Origin: Lachnospiraceae bacterium
GTDB lineage: Bacteria > Bacillota > Clostridia > Lachnospirales > Lachnospiraceae
Assembly (NCBI GenBank): GCA_900766925.1
Contig: CAAFXG010000136.1
Coordinates: 1-52,135, forward strand
Direction: 5' to 3'
Length of the DNA stretch: 52,135 bases
The notes under the pieces are model-generated. The model was given only the letters and a program-made list of their open reading frames with translations, did not search any database and was not told the DNA's origin. Both the position numbers and the translations under genes were made by a program. Below are positions 43,695 through 52,135 of the stretch, piece by piece; position 1 is the stretch's first letter; every line of letters starts with the position of its first letter.

Positions 43695-45746
43695 TTGAAG
43701 AATTTATATATAGCCGAGAAACCAAGTGTAGCAAGGGAATTTGCTAAGGCACTTGGCTTTAAGGGGGCGGATAACGCAGGTGGAAAGGACGGTTTTATTG
43801 AGACCGCGGATTTTATAGTGACATGGTGCGTCGGGCATCTTGTTACCATGAGCTATCCTGATGCATATGACCCTGCTCTCAAAAGATGGAGTATGGCTAC
43901 TATTCCATTTGTACCAACTGAATATAAATATCAGGTTATAGATTCTGCAAGCAGGCAGTTCAATGTTGTTAAAAGGCTGCTTAACCGTGATGATGTGGAA
44001 TGTATTTATGTATGTACTGACTCGGGAAGAGAGGGAGAATACATATACAGACTTGTTGATATGATGGCGGAGGTAGGACCTGATAAGGCTAAGAAGCGTG
44101 TCTGGATTGACTCACAGACAGAGGAAGAAATCCTACGCGGAATCAGGGAGGCAAAGGATTTATCAGAGTATGATGACCTGTCGGATTCGGCATATCTCAG
44201 GGCCCAGGAGGATTACCTTATGGGTATTAACTTCTCCAGAGCACTTACCCTGAAATACAGTCAGACCGTGAAAAACTATTTAGGAGAGGACAAATGTGTT
44301 ATTGCCGTGGGTCGTGTTATGACCTGCGTCCTTGGAATGATAGTAAAGAGGGAACGTGAGATAAGAGTATTTGTTCCCACACCGTTTTACAGGGTTATCG
44401 CCGGCTTGGATGGCTTTGAAGCAGAGTGGAGGGCTGTAGATAAATCTGCATATTTTGAATCACCGCTTTTGTATAAGGAAAATGGTTTTAAGGAGAGGAA
44501 ATCCGCTGAACAGCTTATAAAGGAGTTGTCCGTTGATACGCCCAAACAGCTTGTTGTTGCTAAGGTAGAAAAGAAGGTAGAGAAAAAGGCTCCTCCAATG
44601 CTTTATAACCTTGCTGAATTACAGAATGACTGTTCAAGATTATTTAAAATAAGTCCTTCAGACACACTTGCAATAGTGCAGGAGTTATACGAGAAAAAGC
44701 TGGTTACTTATCCAAGAACGGATGCCAGAGTTTTATCTACAGCAGTTGCAAAAGAAATCGGTAAAAATATAGGTGGATTAAGGAAGTATCAGCCGCTTGC
44801 CGCATTTGCGGATAATATAATGAATCAGGGCGGATATAAGGGCGTTGCACGTTCTAAATATGTAAATGACAAGCAGATAACAGACCACTATGCCATTATC
44901 CCTACAGGTCAGGGCTTTGGGTCACTTAACTCAGTGTCGCAGACGGCTAAGAATGTATATGATATAATTGCAAGAAGATTTTTAAGCATTTTTTATCCTG
45001 CTGCCGAGTACGAAAAAATAAGCTTAACCATGACAAGAAACATTACCAGAAGTGATATTTCAAATCAATCTGAAGCAGAGGGAACAGAACATTTCTTTGC
45101 AAATTTTAAGCGGCTGAAGAAGCCGGGGTATCTGCAGATTGCCGGAATTCCGGGTTCTGACAAGAAGGGTGAGGATGAAAAGCTCACTCCACAGATGCTT
45201 GAGATGCTTGCATCCTTAAAAAAGGGTGATATAATGCCTGTGAATGGATTTGAAATCAAAGAAGGTGAGACCAGCCCACCAAAGAGATATTCATCGGGTA
45301 CACTTATTCTTGCAATGGAAAATGCGGGTCAGTTAATTGAGGATGAAGAGCTTAGAAGTCAGATAAAGGGTAGTGGCATTGGAACCAGTGCTACAAGGGA
45401 CAGCATTATTACTAAGCTGGTTACCAACCAATATATATCACTTAACAAGAAAACACAGATAGTAACACCTACATTTCTTGGGGAGATAATATATGATGTT
45501 GTATATTATTCAATCAATAGCCTGCTTAAGGCAGAGATGACTGCAAGCTGGGAAAAGGGCTTAACAGGTGTAGCAGAAGGCACTATTTCTAAGAAGGAAT
45601 ATACCGACAAGATGAATAATTTTGTTGTGAATAATACGGAGCTTGTAAAGCGATTAGATAATCAATATAAGATAACCTATATCTTTGATAAAACAAAGCC
45701 GTTTTATGCAAAGGAGCTTGCAGGTAAACGAACGAAGAAATCATAA
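43695..45746 (+). CDS. topB: DNA topoisomerase III
   Basis: The 683-residue type IA enzyme begins KNLYIAEKPSVAREFAKALG, the TOPRIM opening. CTDSGREGEYIYRLV holds further TOPRIM acids, and the active-site tyrosine is Y339 in LVTYPRTDARVL. ITDHYAIIPTGQGF and SGIGTSATRDSII are also typical. It relaxes and decatenates single-strand crossings in replication and recombination. TTG is the start, since GGAGGT lies seven bases before it and homologs begin MKxLxIAEKPS. It appears to be a single-gene unit with a terminator 25 bases after the stop. Confidence 0.93.
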   Translation: MKNLYIAEKPSVAREFAKALGFKGADNAGGKDGFIETADFIVTWCVGHLVTMSYPDAYDPALKRWSMATIPFVPTEYKYQVIDSASRQFNVVKRLLNRDDVECIYVCTDSGREGEYIYRLVDMMAEVGPDKAKKRVWIDSQTEEEILRGIREAKDLSEYDDLSDSAYLRAQEDYLMGINFSRALTLKYSQTVKNYLGEDKCVIAVGRVMTCVLGMIVKREREIRVFVPTPFYRVIAGLDGFEAEWRAVDKSAYFESPLLYKENGFKERKSAEQLIKELSVDTPKQLVVAKVEKKVEKKAPPMLYNLAELQNDCSRLFKISPSDTLAIVQELYEKKLVTYPRTDARVLSTAVAKEIGKNIGGLRKYQPLAAFADNIMNQGGYKGVARSKYVNDKQITDHYAIIPTGQGFGSLNSVSQTAKNVYDIIARRFLSIFYPAAEYEKISLTMTRNITRSDISNQSEAEGTEHFFANFKRLKKPGYLQIAGIPGSDKKGEDEKLTPQMLEMLASLKKGDIMPVNGFEIKEGETSPPKRYSSGTLILAMENAGQLIEDEELRSQIKGSGIGTSATRDSIITKLVTNQYISLNKKTQIVTPTFLGEIIYDVVYYSINSLLKAEMTASWEKGLTGVAEGTISKKEYTDKMNNFVVNNTELVKRLDNQYKITYIFDKTKPFYAKELAGKRTKKS

Positions 45747-45770
45747 GTCCGGTGATAATGACGGAAGATG

Positions 45771-45814
45771 AAAAGAGTCAGTGGTGTGTCTTTGCACCAC
45801 CGGCTCTTTTTTCG
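45771..45814 (+). terminator. terminator after topB
   Basis: AAAAGAG and GTGGTG (45771-45786) pair with CACCAC and CTCTTTT (45795-45810) around a small internal mismatch, with a T-run after. It is a strong intrinsic terminator. Confidence 0.85.
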
Positions 45815-45919
45815 TGGTATAAGCTAACTTTGATAAATAATAAATCTTTTATAGATATATCAAGTCAGAGCAGAAAAATTATAGTATTAAGGTAAAAAAG
45901 GAAGGGGTTAAGAGATAAT

Positions 45920-47410
45920 ATGAAGAAGAAACAGTGGAATTTAATCTTATACATAGTGATGTTTGTGCTTGCTGGAATCATCCTATTCCGCGTTTGACGG
46001 CAAAGTGGTCAATCTGTCATGGCAATGCCCATAAAAACTCACTTTGTGGGGGAGTATAGTCAGGATGGCGGTCAGTGGTTGCCGATAAAGGAAGATATGA
46101 ATCTTTCAAGTTATGACGGAGAGCTGGTTCTTCGCGGCAGGATGGATGTGGAGTTACCGGAGGAGACCTGGATGAAGAGCCGATTCAATCACATTGGTAT
46201 GTCTGTTTCGGTTAACGGAGAGATAGTATTTGAATCCAGCAGTGAAGCTTTTCCGGAACTGTGTGGGAATAGCTGGATAGGATGGTTGATACCGGCACTG
46301 GAACCGGAGGATGTGTTGAAGATTCATCTGTATAATCCACATAATTTTGGCAATAAAGACGCATATAAATACATTTCTGGATTCTATCTACATGGGCAGT
46401 GATATTGCATTGAAGAGTTATCTTGCATTGAAGAGTTATCTTGACAGCAGGAGTTTGCCATACCGGCTGGTATACACTTTGATAATGGTTAATGCTGTAG
46501 CCTTGATTGGCACAGCGATAGGCTATCAGCTTATGCACATTTCCGGAAGCAGCCTTTTTATAAAACTCGGAATCCTTTCCCTTTTGATGGGAGGATATAT
46601 GTATTTTGATGCAAAGGATATTTATATGCCCAGCAATCTGGTGATACTCAATACCTATATGCGGCAGTTTTGTATTATGTTTGCAGCCTGGATGCTGGTT
46701 GCCGCCGTGACAGAGCTGCTTCATGAGAAGCGAAGAAAGCTGGCTCAGTTGGGAGTATATGTTCTGATGGGAACTGATTTTGTTCTGATGGCAATATCCC
46801 TTGTGGGGAAAATGAAGATATATGATACCGGTGTCTGCTGGGCAGTCGTTCAGGGAATTGTTAGCATGTTGCTGTTTGTGCTTTTAGTCTTGGAGGAGAA
46901 GACCGGTGGGAAGAAGGAACGGGTGATGCGGATTTCCGGAATGCTTCTTATCGTGGTGTTCGTTGCAGAACTGCTTAACGTCCGGATAGGCTGGTGGCAG
47001 AATGGTATCAGTATTAAGGCAGTATTTACCATACTGTATGTGTTTCACCTAATTAGGGCGGTATGGATGGTGGCATTGAATCAAAGGAATTCTATCCGGG
47101 CTGTGGAACTCAAAGAGGAGCTGAAGAATAGCCGTATTATCCTTGCCATGAGTCAGATACGGACTCATTTCATATTCAATGTGCTGAATGCAATCAGTGG
47201 GATGTGTCAGTATGATCCACAAAAGGCAGATGAAACCCTTGTTATGTTCTCGCGTTATTTGAGAAGTAACATTAATATTATGGATAAGGATGAACCGGAG
47301 GCATTTATGAAATCTCTGGAGCACTTGGAGGATTATATTTTGCTGGAGCAGGTGCGGTTTGGTAATAAAATCCGGTTTGAAAAGAATCTGGAAACAGAGG
47401 ACTTCCTCAT
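45920..47410 (+). pseudogene. broken 7TMR-DISM/LytS-type sensor histidine kinase
   Basis: Pieces of one kinase lie in shifting frames. MKKKQWNLILYIVMFVLAG (from 45920) is the first membrane segment, then the frame meets TGA at 45995. A second frame gives AFDGKVVNLSWQ, and 46019-46402 gives the extracellular jelly-roll (VSVNGEIVFESSSEAFPELCG in part). From about 46403 a third frame encodes six or seven membrane helices, then SQIRTHFIFNVLNAISGMC, the histidine box of LytS-like kinases. The coding text stops near FEKNLETEDFLI, before the ATP-binding lobe, where it joins unrelated sequence. The gene cannot make a working kinase. No response regulator remains nearby. Confidence 0.8.
46407..46442 (+). 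repeat. 18-base tandem duplication in the kinase pseudogene
   Basis: GCATTGAAGAGTTATCTT occurs twice in tandem (46407-46424, 46425-46442). It lies where the reading frame of the pseudogene changes, and is probably a slippage event after loss of selection. Confidence 0.9.
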
Positions 47411-47616
47411 ACAAAGCAAAGACAGTATTGGTAGATAAGTCTAAGAAACAGCTTACAGATGCACATGCGGAGGAATTCCGATATGATACCAGCAACAATA
47501 AAGTTGCAACAGTATCTTCAAAGGGTAAGATAAAAGCAGTAGGAAAAGGAACATGTACGATTTATGTATATGCAAGAAATGGCTATGCCAAGAAAGTAAA
47601 CGTTACAGTAAAGTAA
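47411..47616 (+). pseudogene. C-terminal fragment of a BIG2 (Ig-like) surface protein
   Basis: The frame ending at 47616 reads VATVSSKGKIKAVGKGTCTIY and ends in NGYAKKVNVTVK, which is the typical end of a bacterial Ig-like group 2 domain (parts VSSKGKIKAVGKGTCT). Only one partial domain is present, with no start or signal peptide of its own. The upstream sequence is the kinase remnant, in which the join lies at about 47410-47420. A deletion has therefore fused the ends of two unrelated genes. A terminator follows. Confidence 0.72.
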
Positions 47617-47661
47617 AAAGAATAAAGTCGTATCAGAAATTACGATGGATTGATTATGCAG

Positions 47662-47690
47662 TGGCACCCGGTATGGGTGCCATTGTTTTT
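47662..47690 (+). terminator. terminator after the BIG2 fragment
   Basis: TGGCACCC (47662-47669) pairs with GGGTGCCA (47675-47682) around GGTAT, followed by TTGTTTTT. The sequence 47691-47852 after it shows no gene or clear structure. Confidence 0.8.
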
Positions 47691-47873
47691 GGGAAGAAGT
47701 CTTTTGCCTTGAAAAATGTAATCGCATGTGTTATCCTAACACCAAGCAAGACTAAATCAGGCGATTCTAATATCATTCTAATGAGTTATTATTTGAAATT
47801 CTTGCTTATTTCCCAAACATGTAAATAGGCAGGAAGCTGATAAGAGAAATTGTAACATAAAGAATTTACTGCA

Positions 47874-48209
47874 ATGGCAAATGAAAGCGTCCGGCTGTTA
47901 AATGAAGTTTGTTCGTTGCATTTAGATTTGTTAAGTGATAATGAAAAGGGGGGAACTGATTTGTGTAAAGCTATAGAAGAGATGAAATATGATGCAAGAG
48001 AGGAAGGAAGAGAGGAAGGAAGAAGCCAGGGTGAAATATTAAAACTAATTTCACAGATATGCCGCAAGCTAGTGAAAGGCAAGGATATCGAAACCATAGC
48101 AGATGAATTGGAAGAGGAACCGGAGCAGATAGAAGAAATCTGCAGGATTGCTAAAATATATGCACCGGATTATGATGAAGATAAAATATATGAACAATTG
48201 CAGAAATAA
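47874..48209 (+). pseudogene. C-terminal fragment of an Rpn-family nuclease/transposase-like protein
   Basis: The 111-residue frame contains LCKAIEEMKYDAREEGREEG and a helical end ILKLISQICRKLVKGKDIE. This is the characteristic tail of Rpn (PD-(D/E)XK, recombination-promoting) proteins, which commonly carry REEGREEG repeats before the end. The nuclease domain, normally about 200 residues, is missing; an in-frame TAA stands shortly upstream. It is a relic rather than an active gene, although the tail could still be translated from ATG 47874. Confidence 0.65.
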
Positions 48210-48249
48210 TACGTATAACCAATTAATATTAGAAGGAGATAAATAAAGA

Positions 48250-48936
48250 ATGGAAACAGGAATAACAATTATGGAATTATATGATTTAGAGCATACATTG
48301 GCTAAGCCGTTTTTAGCAGGGCTTACGTATCCGTGGGAGGCACTTCCTAAGATTAAGGATTACATCCTTGAGCTTGGTAAAACACTCAGCTCCGATGAAT
48401 ATGATGAGATTTCAGAAAATGTGTGGATACATAAAAGTGCTAAGGTTTTTGAATCAGCCTATATTGCAGGCCCTGCAATAATAGGACCTGAAACGGAGGT
48501 AAGACAATGTGCCTTTATAAGAGGAAATGCACTTGTAGGTGCAGGCTGTGTAATTGGTAATTCAACAGAGCTAAAAAATGTTATTATTTTCGATAACGTT
48601 CAGGTTCCTCACTACAATTACGTGGGTGATTCAATCCTTGGCTTCAAATCCCACATGGGAGCAGGCTCAATCACATCAAATGTTAAGAGTGATAAAACGT
48701 TAGTACACGTAAAGGGAACAAATTCGGAAACCGGAGAAAGCTTCGACATAGATACAGGCTTAAAGAAGTTTGGTGCAATGCTTGGTAATCGCGTTGAGGT
48801 TGGTTGTAACTCAGTACTTAACCCGGGAACAGTCATTGGCTCAAACTCAAATGTTTATCCGCTGTCACCGGTACGTGGCTTCGTGCCGGCCAACAGTATC
48901 TACAAAACCGGCGGAGTAATTGTGAGAAAGAAGTAA
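48250..48936 (+). CDS. left-handed beta-helix (hexapeptide) nucleotidyl/acyltransferase-like protein
   Basis: A 228-residue protein with hexapeptide repeats from about residue 60: VWIHKSAKVFESAYIAGPAI in part, ALVGAGCVIGNSTELKNVI in part, MGAGSITSNVKSDKT and MLGNRVEVGCNSVLNPGTVIG in part. MELYDLEHTLAKPFLAGLTYPWE at the start matches the short glucose-1-phosphate thymidylyltransferase-like or GlmU-like left-handed helix proteins annotated in Firmicutes. No nucleotidyltransferase domain is present, so acyl transfer or a binding role is possible. AGAAGGAG is upstream of the ATG. An internal ATG at 48271 is also possible. Confidence 0.75.
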   Translation: METGITIMELYDLEHTLAKPFLAGLTYPWEALPKIKDYILELGKTLSSDEYDEISENVWIHKSAKVFESAYIAGPAIIGPETEVRQCAFIRGNALVGAGCVIGNSTELKNVIIFDNVQVPHYNYVGDSILGFKSHMGAGSITSNVKSDKTLVHVKGTNSETGESFDIDTGLKKFGAMLGNRVEVGCNSVLNPGTVIGSNSNVYPLSPVRGFVPANSIYKTGGVIVRKK

Positions 48937-48939
48937 TTT

Positions 48940-49800
48940 TTATAGAGTCTCTTTATGCTGTATTCTCTCTTGCTTGGGAGTAATACCGCGCCACTTTTTG
49001 TATGTTCTGATAAAGTGGCTACAATCAAAAAAACCGGTATCCTGTGCGATGTAGTCCAGGTCAAAATCAGAGTTTAGAAGCAAATCCTGCGCCTTATTCA
49101 GACGGATATATTGGATATATTCCTTACATGACCGACCATAGTTTTCACGAAAAAGACGTGCAAAATTGGAGTAACTCATATTACAAAGTTCTGCAAGCTT
49201 TTGTACCTCCAATTGTTCAGAAGAGTGCATATCAATATATTCCAGAATATGATAAAAGGATAAGCTTAAATCTGTATGTTTTTCCTGTTTTTGAGAAGTT
49301 GTCCTGTTAGATTTTCTGGCAATGGCAATCAATAAGCAATGTATACCCGACTGAACTGCCAGAGTATACATTGCTTTTTTGTTTTCATATTCTGAAATAA
49401 TACTATAAATGTAATTTGCAATCGTTTCATCCGATTTTTCATCCTTAATAATAAGGCAGAAATCATCTTCTGAGGTTCTCCGTACGAAACAATCATAAAT
49501 TTTTTGAATATAAGCCTCGGGAATATTTAAAGTATGTATATTAAATTTTATGACTGCATATTTAACTTTTTTAGTACATTCAACATGTTCGGTTACTTCA
49601 TGAAGCTGAAGGGGATAAAAATAGCAGGTATCACCCTCATACAGAAGCTGTTCCTTATTATTACATACAATTCTGATGGAACCACTGATAATATATAAAA
49701 TCTCGCTGTAATAGTGCCAATGTAATGGCGAATGAACACTGTCAGTAAAGAAGATATCATAAGGTGTATTCATTAAATCTATATATTCAAACAGTTCCAT
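48940..49800 (-). CDS. AraC family transcriptional regulator
   Basis: The 286-residue protein has an N-terminal cupin-like sensor (SPLHWHYYSEILYIISGSI in part) and a C-terminal double helix-turn-helix with LAELCNMSYSNFARLFRENYG in part and DTGFFDCSHFIRTYKKWRGITP in part. AraC proteins of this layout respond to sugars and activate nearby operons. GGAGGT eight bases upstream sets the start at 49800. It is divergent from the epimerase and mannanase genes, with a 162-base shared promoter region, so it most likely controls mannoside use. Confidence 0.87.
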   Translation of the reverse strand: MELFEYIDLMNTPYDIFFTDSVHSPLHWHYYSEILYIISGSIRIVCNNKEQLLYEGDTCYFYPLQLHEVTEHVECTKKVKYAVIKFNIHTLNIPEAYIQKIYDCFVRRTSEDDFCLIIKDEKSDETIANYIYSIISEYENKKAMYTLAVQSGIHCLLIAIARKSNRTTSQKQEKHTDLSLSFYHILEYIDMHSSEQLEVQKLAELCNMSYSNFARLFRENYGRSCKEYIQYIRLNKAQDLLLNSDFDLDYIAQDTGFFDCSHFIRTYKKWRGITPKQERIQHKETL

Positions 49801-49962
49801 TTTTCTACCTCCGGACAATATATTATGACAATATATTAGCATGGAAAAATCTCTGCGTCAAAACATAATGATAGGTTTGTACAATTTTTTGCTTCCTATT
49901 TAATAGATATACCATATCCTTTTGGATTATATTTTAATCAATAAAAAAAGGGAGGAACGAAT

Positions 49963-51141
49963 ATGAAAGCAAAAGAATTTCAGGAGCACTTAGAAGAAAA
50001 CCTGATTCCATTCTGGAATAGAATGGAGGACAATGAAAACGGAGGATTTTATGGATATGCCGATTCGGATGGAAATCCTGACAAGAATGGTTCAAAGGGT
50101 TGCATTTTAAACAGCAGAATATTATGGTTCTACTCTGCTGCATACCAGCTTTTGAATAAATCTGAGCTTTTGGAGAAAGCCAGGCATGCATATAAGTTCC
50201 TGTCGGAGCATTTCTATGACACAAGATATGGCGGCGTGTTCTGGTCCGTGCATGCAGATGGAACTCCTGAGGATGATACAAAGCACACTTATAATCAGTC
50301 CTTCGCCATTTATGCCCTCTCGGTATATTATCAGGCAAGCGGAGATAAACAAGCACTTAATCTTGCGTATAATTTATACAATATTATTGAAAGCAAATGT
50401 CGTGATGAGAATGGATATTTTGAGGCCTTCAGCCGTGAGTTTTATCCTGTTTCAAATGAAAAATTATCGGAAAATGGAGTGAGCGCAGACCGTACAATGA
50501 ATACACTTCTACATGTAATGGAGGCATATACAGAGCTCTATAGAGCAGATGAATTTTATGCCGTTGCTGATTCTATCAGGGATATTCTCCGCATTTTTAA
50601 ATTTAGGGTATTTGATTCGGATAAAGAAATTTGTCGTGTATTTTTTGACAAAGATTATAACTCGCTCATTTCATTAGAGTCTTATGGTCACGATATTGAA
50701 GCTTCCTGGCTGATTGAAAGGGCTTGTCAGGTTCTTGGAGATAAGGCATATTATGCTGAAATGCTTCCTGTAATCAGACTTCTTGCCGATGGTGCTTTAA
50801 AAAATGGAATTGATATTAAGAACAGAGCTATGAATAATGAATGTGAAAACGGAAAGGTCAATGAAAAAAAGGTATGGTGGGTTCAGGCTGAGTCTGTAAC
50901 AGGCTTTTACAATGCTTATCAGAATGAGCCTGACAGAGCGGAATATCTGGATGCTTCACAAAACGTATGGGATTACATCCAAAAATATATTATAGACAAA
51001 AAGACCGGTGAATGGATAGAAGATATTGAACCGGATGATACAGTTAAACCGGGACAGGCATTGGCACATCCATGGAAATGTCCATATCATAACGGCAGAA
51101 TGTGTATTGAAATGATTCAAAGACTAAAAGCTGCTTCTTAG
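49963..51141 (+). CDS. cellobiose 2-epimerase (AGE family)
   Basis: The 392-residue (alpha/alpha)6-barrel enzyme starts EFQEHLEENLIPFWNRMED and has CE features: GGFYGYADSDG, ILNSRILWFYSAAY, SFAIYALSVYY, DRTMNTLLHVMEAY, SYGHDIEASWL, WWVQAESV and HPWKCPYHNGRMCIEM near the end. The histidines that catalyse epimerisation are in the last three segments. It converts the reducing glucose of cellobiose, or mannobiose, to its 2-epimer. Beta-mannan degraders use it before mannosylglucose phosphorolysis. GGGAGGA precedes the ATG and a GH26 gene follows after 12 bases, which supports that role. Confidence 0.9.
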   Translation: MKAKEFQEHLEENLIPFWNRMEDNENGGFYGYADSDGNPDKNGSKGCILNSRILWFYSAAYQLLNKSELLEKARHAYKFLSEHFYDTRYGGVFWSVHADGTPEDDTKHTYNQSFAIYALSVYYQASGDKQALNLAYNLYNIIESKCRDENGYFEAFSREFYPVSNEKLSENGVSADRTMNTLLHVMEAYTELYRADEFYAVADSIRDILRIFKFRVFDSDKEICRVFFDKDYNSLISLESYGHDIEASWLIERACQVLGDKAYYAEMLPVIRLLADGALKNGIDIKNRAMNNECENGKVNEKKVWWVQAESVTGFYNAYQNEPDRAEYLDASQNVWDYIQKYIIDKKTGEWIEDIEPDDTVKPGQALAHPWKCPYHNGRMCIEMIQRLKAAS

Positions 51142-51153
51142 GAGGAAAATATA

Positions 51154-52011
51154 ATGCAGAAAACATCAAATCCAAAGGCTATAGAGGCCACAAAAAAATT
51201 GCTGGATTATTTGTCGGAAACTGCGGGGAAGGCGATAATAACCGGACAGCATACGCAGACAAATCCGATGGAGGAAATTGAATATATCCGTAAAAAAACA
51301 GGTAAAGAACCTTTGCTAAGAGGCTTTGAGCTGTTGGCATATTCACCTAATATCAATTATCAAAATGCTACGGAGGAGTGTCTGACAGAGGTTTATGAGA
51401 ATCGAAATACAATGAAAACAGCTTTGAAATGGGCAAAGGAAACAAATGGAATAGTAACACTTACCTTTCATTGGTTTTCTCCGATAGGAGGACATGACAA
51501 AAGCTTTTACGCAAAAAACACGGATTTTGATGCAGAAAGGATTTTAATGGAGGGAACTCCTGAACGTGCTGCTTTTTACCATGATATGGATATTATCGCC
51601 GGTGAATTAAAACAATTTCAGGATGCCGATATACCTGTTTTGTGGAGACCGTTTCATGAGGCGGATGGTGAGTGGTTCTGGTGGGGTGCAAAGGGAGCTA
51701 AGGTTGCATCAGGTCTGTACCTGCTTATGTACCAATATTATACAAATGTATTGAAACTGAATAATTTGCTTTGGGTATGGAATTGTCCGGTAAAGGAAGC
51801 CTATCCGGGAGATGAATTTGTGGATATAGTCTCTGTGGATATTTATCTAAAGGATTATGAAAAAACAGATTACAGCAGGCAATATGAAGAACTGATTCGT
51901 GCTACATCGCCAAATAAGACAGCGGCTCCATATGACATATGTATTATAAAGACCGAGCGGGAGTTCATCTTTCGTCATGGGGCTGTCGCATTAGCGATAA
52001 GCAGGAAGTAG
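51154..52011 (+). pseudogene. GH26 beta-mannanase, truncated by a repeat
   Basis: The frame gives a GH26 catalytic domain from the start: IITGQHTQTNPMEEIEYI, VTLTFHWFSPIGGHDKSFY and the acid/base segment WRPFHEADGEWFWWG (H168, E169). VWNCPVKEAYPGDEFVDIVSVDIYL in parts follows. It then ends early: after SPNKTAAPYDICI the sequence reads into repeat D, giving an unrelated tail to 52011. The nucleophile glutamate and last strands of the barrel are missing, so the enzyme is expected to be inactive. No signal peptide exists, so the parent was cytoplasmic, acting on imported mannooligosaccharides. AGGAGG is upstream of the start. Confidence 0.8.
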
Positions 52012-52135
52012 CCCGTTATAAAATATATGCATGTACTGTTTGAATGACTTAGTTATGCTATGGAGAAGAGACTTAAAAATCATGGAAGCCTTTGCTGAAC
52101 ATGATTTTGATTTAAAAGGCTTTTCGCAATGTCCT
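51985..52135. repeat. dispersed repeat D, second copy (cut by window edge)
   Basis: From 52035 to the edge the sequence matches the centre of the repeat at 8578-8809 read on the minus strand, at roughly nine of ten positions. The part before it (51985-52034, with TAGCCCGTT and ATATATGCATGT) matches the arm of that copy, strongly at the inner end and weakly at the outer end. The copy breaks the GH26 gene. The second arm lies beyond the window. Confidence 0.85.

Noticed and set aside
46212..46724. Minus-strand frame of 170 codons in the kinase remnant
   Set aside because: It has a His/Cys-rich composition without a recognisable domain and no ribosome site.
1..52135. CRISPR array or tRNA/rRNA genes
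   Set aside because: No evenly spaced direct repeats with unique spacers were seen, and no tRNA cloverleaf or rRNA segment was recognised. The tandem units found (21, 33 and 18 bases) have no spacers.

Overview
The window reads as chromosome of a low-GC, Gram-positive anaerobe of the Lachnospiraceae type (Butyrivibrio, Roseburia, Coprococcus or Lachnospira-like). Grounds: AGGAGG-type ribosome sites with frequent TTG and GTG starts, a tyrosine T-box leader, type III glutamine synthetase, TypA, SCP2/WYL/AIM24 genes, a truncated Rpn-family protein, plant-fibre enzymes, and FliB and chemotaxis genes. The genus is inference.

Layout. 1-3.9 kb: N-terminus of a transposase (minus strand), a three-domain sugar PTS permease, a Cu/Zn-SOD-family protein, a YitT membrane protein. 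4-6.7 kb: a long hairpin repeat, a PAS-PAS-GGDEF cyclase, a soluble MCP-like protein, then a repeat carrying a very small ORF. 6.8-8.6 kb: NAD salvage pair pncA-pncB, followed by two hairpin repeats. 9.1-13.8 kb: a tight five-gene operon: permuted ATP-grasp, alpha-E protein, transglutaminase-like protease and two M14 deacylase-like proteins, the last without zinc ligands. This is the best candidate for a poorly described pathway. 13.8-16.6 kb: another long hairpin and a GH5 lipoprotein. 16.6-20.8 kb: a MerR/GyrI pseudogene, a truncated ECF sigma factor with its DUF4179 partner, a NUDIX hydrolase, a lipoprotein with a minisatellite. 20.8-22.9 kb: FliB and a PHP phosphoesterase. 23.2-26.2 kb: SCP2, WYL regulator and two AIM24 paralogs. 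26.4-35.3 kb: typA, DUF2130 protein, a 1245-residue sensor-GGDEF-EAL-beta-repeat protein, hslO, a methyltransferase. 35.5-43.3 kb: a membrane-anchored 2-hydroxyacid dehydrogenase, T-box-tyrS, an unknown membrane protein coupled to a D-lactate dehydrogenase-like gene, glnN. 43.4-48.2 kb: a third long hairpin, topB, then a decay zone with a broken histidine kinase, a BIG2 surface-protein end and an Rpn end. 48.2-52.1 kb: a hexapeptide-repeat transferase, an AraC regulator, cellobiose 2-epimerase, and a GH26 mannanase cut short by a dispersed repeat that runs off the window.

How it fits together. Metabolic genes point to plant beta-glucan and beta-mannan use (PTS, GH5, GH26, epimerase) with fermentative pyruvate reduction. 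The GH5 and PTS genes share a 12-base upstream motif that may be a common operator. Two c-di-GMP proteins, an MCP-like protein and FliB suggest a lifestyle with motile and attached phases.

The strongest unexplained signal is non-coding. Three long hairpins (4.0, 13.8 and 43.4 kb) share loop sequence while their 47-73 base arms are unrelated between copies yet almost perfectly self-complementary within each copy. A second repeat family (8.6 kb and the right edge) conserves its centre and has a 54-base perfect arm pair in the complete copy. A third family (6.6 and 23.1 kb) encodes short peptides with an FR..AAE motif.
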